Positions 6,395 through 7,581 of a DNA stretch of 7,581 bases are shown piece after piece. Each line of letters starts with the position of its first letter. Within the stretch, counting starts at the first letter, position 1. Both the position numbers and the translations under genes were made by a program. The stretch spans positions 1 to 7,581 of the forward strand of contig JAISXC010000023.1 of assembly GCA_031270875.1 (NCBI GenBank), in the 5' to 3' direction. The notes beneath the pieces are model-generated. The model saw only the letters and a program-made list of their open reading frames with translations, was not told the origin of the DNA and did not search any database. The stretch comes from Desulfovibrio sp. (GTDB lineage: Bacteria; Desulfobacterota; Desulfovibrionia; Desulfovibrionales; Desulfovibrionaceae).

Positions 6395-7237
6395 TCAGCC
6401 GCGCGCGTTGACAATGCCTCCCCTTCCGCCCATGATCATTTCGAAAAGGTTGTCTCCGGAATTTTTTCCGCCGTCAAAACCGGCCTGCTTTACGGAATGA
6501 TCCAGAATATCCGCCTGTCGGACAAAGGATAAGGCCTCCGAGGCGTACAGGCGCGACCTGGCCTCGTATATTTCCCGGATGACGGAGAGCCGACCCTGTA
6601 AAGCGGAAAGTTCATCGGCTGCCGTCGGATCAGCCAGGTCGGGCAGCAACGTGAGATCCGCAAGATTGAACAGCGTCAGCCCGGTGGAAGCCTCGCCCGC
6701 CTGCAAGCTGATTTTTCCGGTGATTCCGCCGGCTCCGACGACGATGCGTCCATCCTTATCCCACACGCTTCCGTCAAGCAGTTTGATGCCGTTGTATTCC
6801 GTTCCCTTCACAAAAACCCTGACGGAGTCAGCCAGAGCGTTGTATTCCTGCTCCAACGCGGCCAGTTGCGGAGGAGGAGGCCCTTGCTGCACCTCCAACA
6901 CGATATCCTGCATCCTCCGGAAGGCGTCCTGGATGTTTTTAACGCCTTCCGCGGCCAGTTCGACCATTGAGGAGCCTTCAGCCATATTCCGGGACGCCTG
7001 GCGGTACATGGCCGCCTCGCCGCGCCTGAGCCCGCCCAGGGCGTCGTCCATCATCTCCGTGCCGCTGCGCATGGGCTTGACAGGGCGCCGCATCGCGGCG
7101 GAAAAATCAGGCAGGATGATATCTCCAAGGCTATCGGGCGAGCCGGACAGCCCGCCCACCAACCGGGAAACCATCCGGCCGCGCAGCAGCTCCAGGGTAA
7201 GTTGAGCTGCGGGATATAAAGAATTGAAACGCGGCAC
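6395..7237 (-). CDS. Flagellin-like protein with atypical C-terminus
   Basis: From the GTG at 7237 the product has 280 residues. Its beginning (PRFNSLYPAAQLTLELLRGRMVSRL, then LSGSPDSLGD) parallels the flagellin D0/D1 start where NxxxLxxLSSG..INSAxDD is expected. Residues 90-155 (MVELAAEGVKNIQDAFRRMQDIVLEVQQG, ALEQEYNALADSVRVF, TEYNGIKLLDG) match the flagellin D1 segment ending in the TxFNGxKLLDG signature. A canonical C-terminal D0/D1 domain is not evident: residues 206-280 are helical but end in NLFEMIMGGRGGIVNARG. It may be a minor filament or junction (FlgL/HAP3-like) component, a flagellin paralogue, or a non-filament derivative; I cannot decide. GTG 7237 was chosen because GGAGGG stands 5 nt upstream. 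An in-frame GTG at 7282 would add 15 polar residues but lacks a good ribosome binding site. It converges on flgJ and diverges from the aldehyde oxidoreductase gene. Confidence 0.8.
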   Translation of the reverse strand: MPRFNSLYPAAQLTLELLRGRMVSRLVGGLSGSPDSLGDIILPDFSAAMRRPVKPMRSGTEMMDDALGGLRRGEAAMYRQASRNMAEGSSMVELAAEGVKNIQDAFRRMQDIVLEVQQGPPPPQLAALEQEYNALADSVRVFVKGTEYNGIKLLDGSVWDKDGRIVVGAGGITGKISLQAGEASTGLTLFNLADLTLLPDLADPTAADELSALQGRLSVIREIYEARSRLYASEALSFVRQADILDHSVKQAGFDGGKNSGDNLFEMIMGGRGGIVNARG

Positions 7238-7241
7238 GCCG

Positions 7242-7247
7242 CCCTCC
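7242..7247 (-). promoter_or_regulatory. Ribosome binding site deciding the flagellin-like start
   Basis: On the minus strand GGAGGG is followed after a short GC spacer by GTG at 7237-7235. The next in-frame start upstream, GTG at 7282, is preceded only by AATTATGCGAT and lacks a Shine-Dalgarno, which favours the shorter protein. Confidence 0.55.
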
Positions 7248-7376
7248 GAAAAAAATCGCCCGTCTTGTCTTTTATCGGCCACATCGCATAATTCTTCAGG
7301 ACCTTTTCGCCGGGAAACGCTTTTTCCCCCGCGCGCGGCTCTCCCCGCTTGAATCCGGGCCGGGGTGAAGTTTTAT

Positions 7377-7394
7377 TATGTTATTAAAAACATA
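7377..7394. promoter_or_regulatory. 18-bp palindrome, candidate operator
   Basis: TATGTT (7377-7382) and AACATA (7389-7394) form perfect 6-bp inverted arms around ATTAAA, and the inner TTAA is also symmetric, so 16 of 18 positions pair. It covers the -10 region of the minus-strand promoter and lies upstream of the aldehyde oxidoreductase gene. TATGTTA recurs at 7430-7436 with a degenerate partner arm (AATACA, 7442-7447) at the same 6-nt spacing. A dimeric repressor or activator site is plausible. Molybdate- or tungstate-responsive regulators (ModE, TunR) or Crp/Fnr-type proteins are candidates only by context. Confidence 0.4.
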
Positions 7395-7406
7395 TAGGTA
7401 TGACAA
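7378..7406 (-). promoter_or_regulatory. Sigma-70-like promoter for the flagellin-like gene
   Basis: On the minus strand TTGTCA (7406-7401, five of six consensus bases) is separated by 17 nt from TAACAT (7383-7378, four of six). A second -10-like CATAAT begins 3 nt further on, at a poorer spacing. The start would fall near 7371, giving a leader of about 130 nt before the GTG. No sigma-54 GG-N10-GC element and no good sigma-28 box were found in this leader, so the gene may be controlled differently from flgI. Confidence 0.4.
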
Positions 7407-7440
7407 TTTGTCTTTGCTATTATCTATTCTATGTTACAAT
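7400..7440 (+). promoter_or_regulatory. AT-rich promoter zone of the aldehyde oxidoreductase gene
   Basis: Several overlapping sigma-70-like pairs occur, and I cannot choose between them. ATGACA (7400-7405) is 17 nt from TCTATT (7423-7428). TTGTCT (7408-7413) is 16 nt from TATGTT (7430-7435). TTGCTA (7414-7419) is 15 nt from TACAAT (7435-7440). The block from about 7367 to 7450 is far more AT-rich than the flanking GC-rich DNA, as expected for a promoter or operator region. Confidence 0.35.
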
Positions 7441-7492
7441 AAATACAAATAGGCGCGCCCCAAAGGCATCAACGCTAACCCAAGGAGTTGAT

Positions 7493-7581
7493 ATGGAAAC
7501 AAAAACGCTTGTAGTCAACGGCATTCCCCGACGCCTGGTAGTCAATCCCGAGGATTCCCTCGCGGATGTGCTGCGCGGCCA
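7493..7581 (+). CDS. mop: Molybdenum aldehyde oxidoreductase, N-terminal fragment (cut by window edge)
   Basis: Only 29 codons are visible: METKTLVVNGIPRRLVVNPEDSLADVLRG, where the LxVNGxxRxL...DxLxDVLR pattern is the first beta-strand pair and helix of the plant-ferredoxin-like [2Fe-2S] domain of the xanthine oxidase family. From memory it is very close to the start of the Desulfovibrio aldehyde oxidoreductases (Mop of D. gigas, the D. desulfuricans enzyme). These are cytoplasmic homodimers with molybdopterin cytosine dinucleotide and two [2Fe-2S] clusters that oxidise aldehydes to carboxylic acids. The cluster-binding cysteines lie beyond the window, so another xanthine-oxidase-family member or a separate small iron-sulfur subunit remains possible. 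AAGGAG at 7482-7487 precedes the ATG by 5 nt. It is divergent from the flagellin-like gene across a 255-nt intergenic region. Confidence 0.75.
   Translation, partial: METKTLVVNGIPRRLVVNPEDSLADVLRG

Noticed and set aside
6373..6397. Possible bidirectional terminator between flgJ and the flagellin-like gene (CTGAA/TTCAG arms)
   Set aside because: Only five base pairs with a long loop and no U-run on either strand.
7321..7366. GC-rich CCCCG/CGGGG and CCGCGCGCGG pairings in the leader of the flagellin-like gene
   Set aside because: Many alternative short pairings are possible and none gives a dominant stem or a terminator, so I did not annotate a structure.
7283..7370. Sigma-28 box for the flagellin-like gene (TAAA-N15-GGATTCAA on the minus strand)
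   Set aside because: The -35 TAAA and spacing fit, but the -10 matches only three of eight positions of GCCGATAA.

Overview
The window looks like a chromosomal segment of a Desulfovibrio-type sulfate reducer (Desulfovibrionaceae, Desulfobacterota). Three things point that way. The base composition is GC-rich. A flagellar P-ring gene is led by a sigma-54 promoter. The right edge opens with an N-terminus that closely resembles, from memory, the molybdenum aldehyde oxidoreductase of D. desulfuricans/D. gigas. No search was run, so the species is not fixed.

Region 1 (1-3787, minus strand) is a tight housekeeping operon, read right to left. It holds a DEAD-box RNA helicase, an unrecognised 157-aa helical protein started by a TGATG overlap, ribF (riboflavin kinase/FAD synthetase), dut (dUTPase) and the first 105 codons of argD (acetylornithine aminotransferase), which runs off the left edge. 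Gaps are -1, 5, about 20-44 and 0 nt, so co-transcription and partial translational coupling are likely.

Region 2 (3788-4089) is a 302-nt divergent intergenic region. It contains a hairpin with a U-run in the presumed helicase leader, short direct and inverted repeats, and a good sigma-54 (RpoN) -24/-12 element firing towards flgI.

Region 3 (4090-6375, plus strand) is a two-gene flagellar unit. flgI encodes the P-ring protein with a clear signal peptide. An abutting flgJ-like gene encodes a rod-binding domain followed by about 270 residues of Pro/Ala/Gln-rich sequence, with no muramidase domain recognised. The usual flagellar neighbours (flgH before, flgM/flgK/flgL after) are absent from this window.

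Region 4 (6395-7237, minus strand) is a convergent gene for a 280-aa flagellin-like protein. It keeps a recognisable flagellin N-terminal D1 segment but lacks a canonical flagellin C-terminus.

Region 5 (7238-7492) is a divergent intergenic region with a strikingly AT-rich core. An 18-bp palindrome overlaps a sigma-70-like promoter for the flagellin-like gene, and a degenerate second copy lies 53 bp away, inside the presumed promoter zone of the plus-strand aldehyde oxidoreductase gene (7493 to the edge).

Most of the window is ordinary core genome. The least explained items are the flagellin-like orphan, its palindrome-bearing promoter, the extended FlgJ tail and the small protein between the helicase and ribF. 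I see no mobile element, CRISPR array, tRNA or rRNA.
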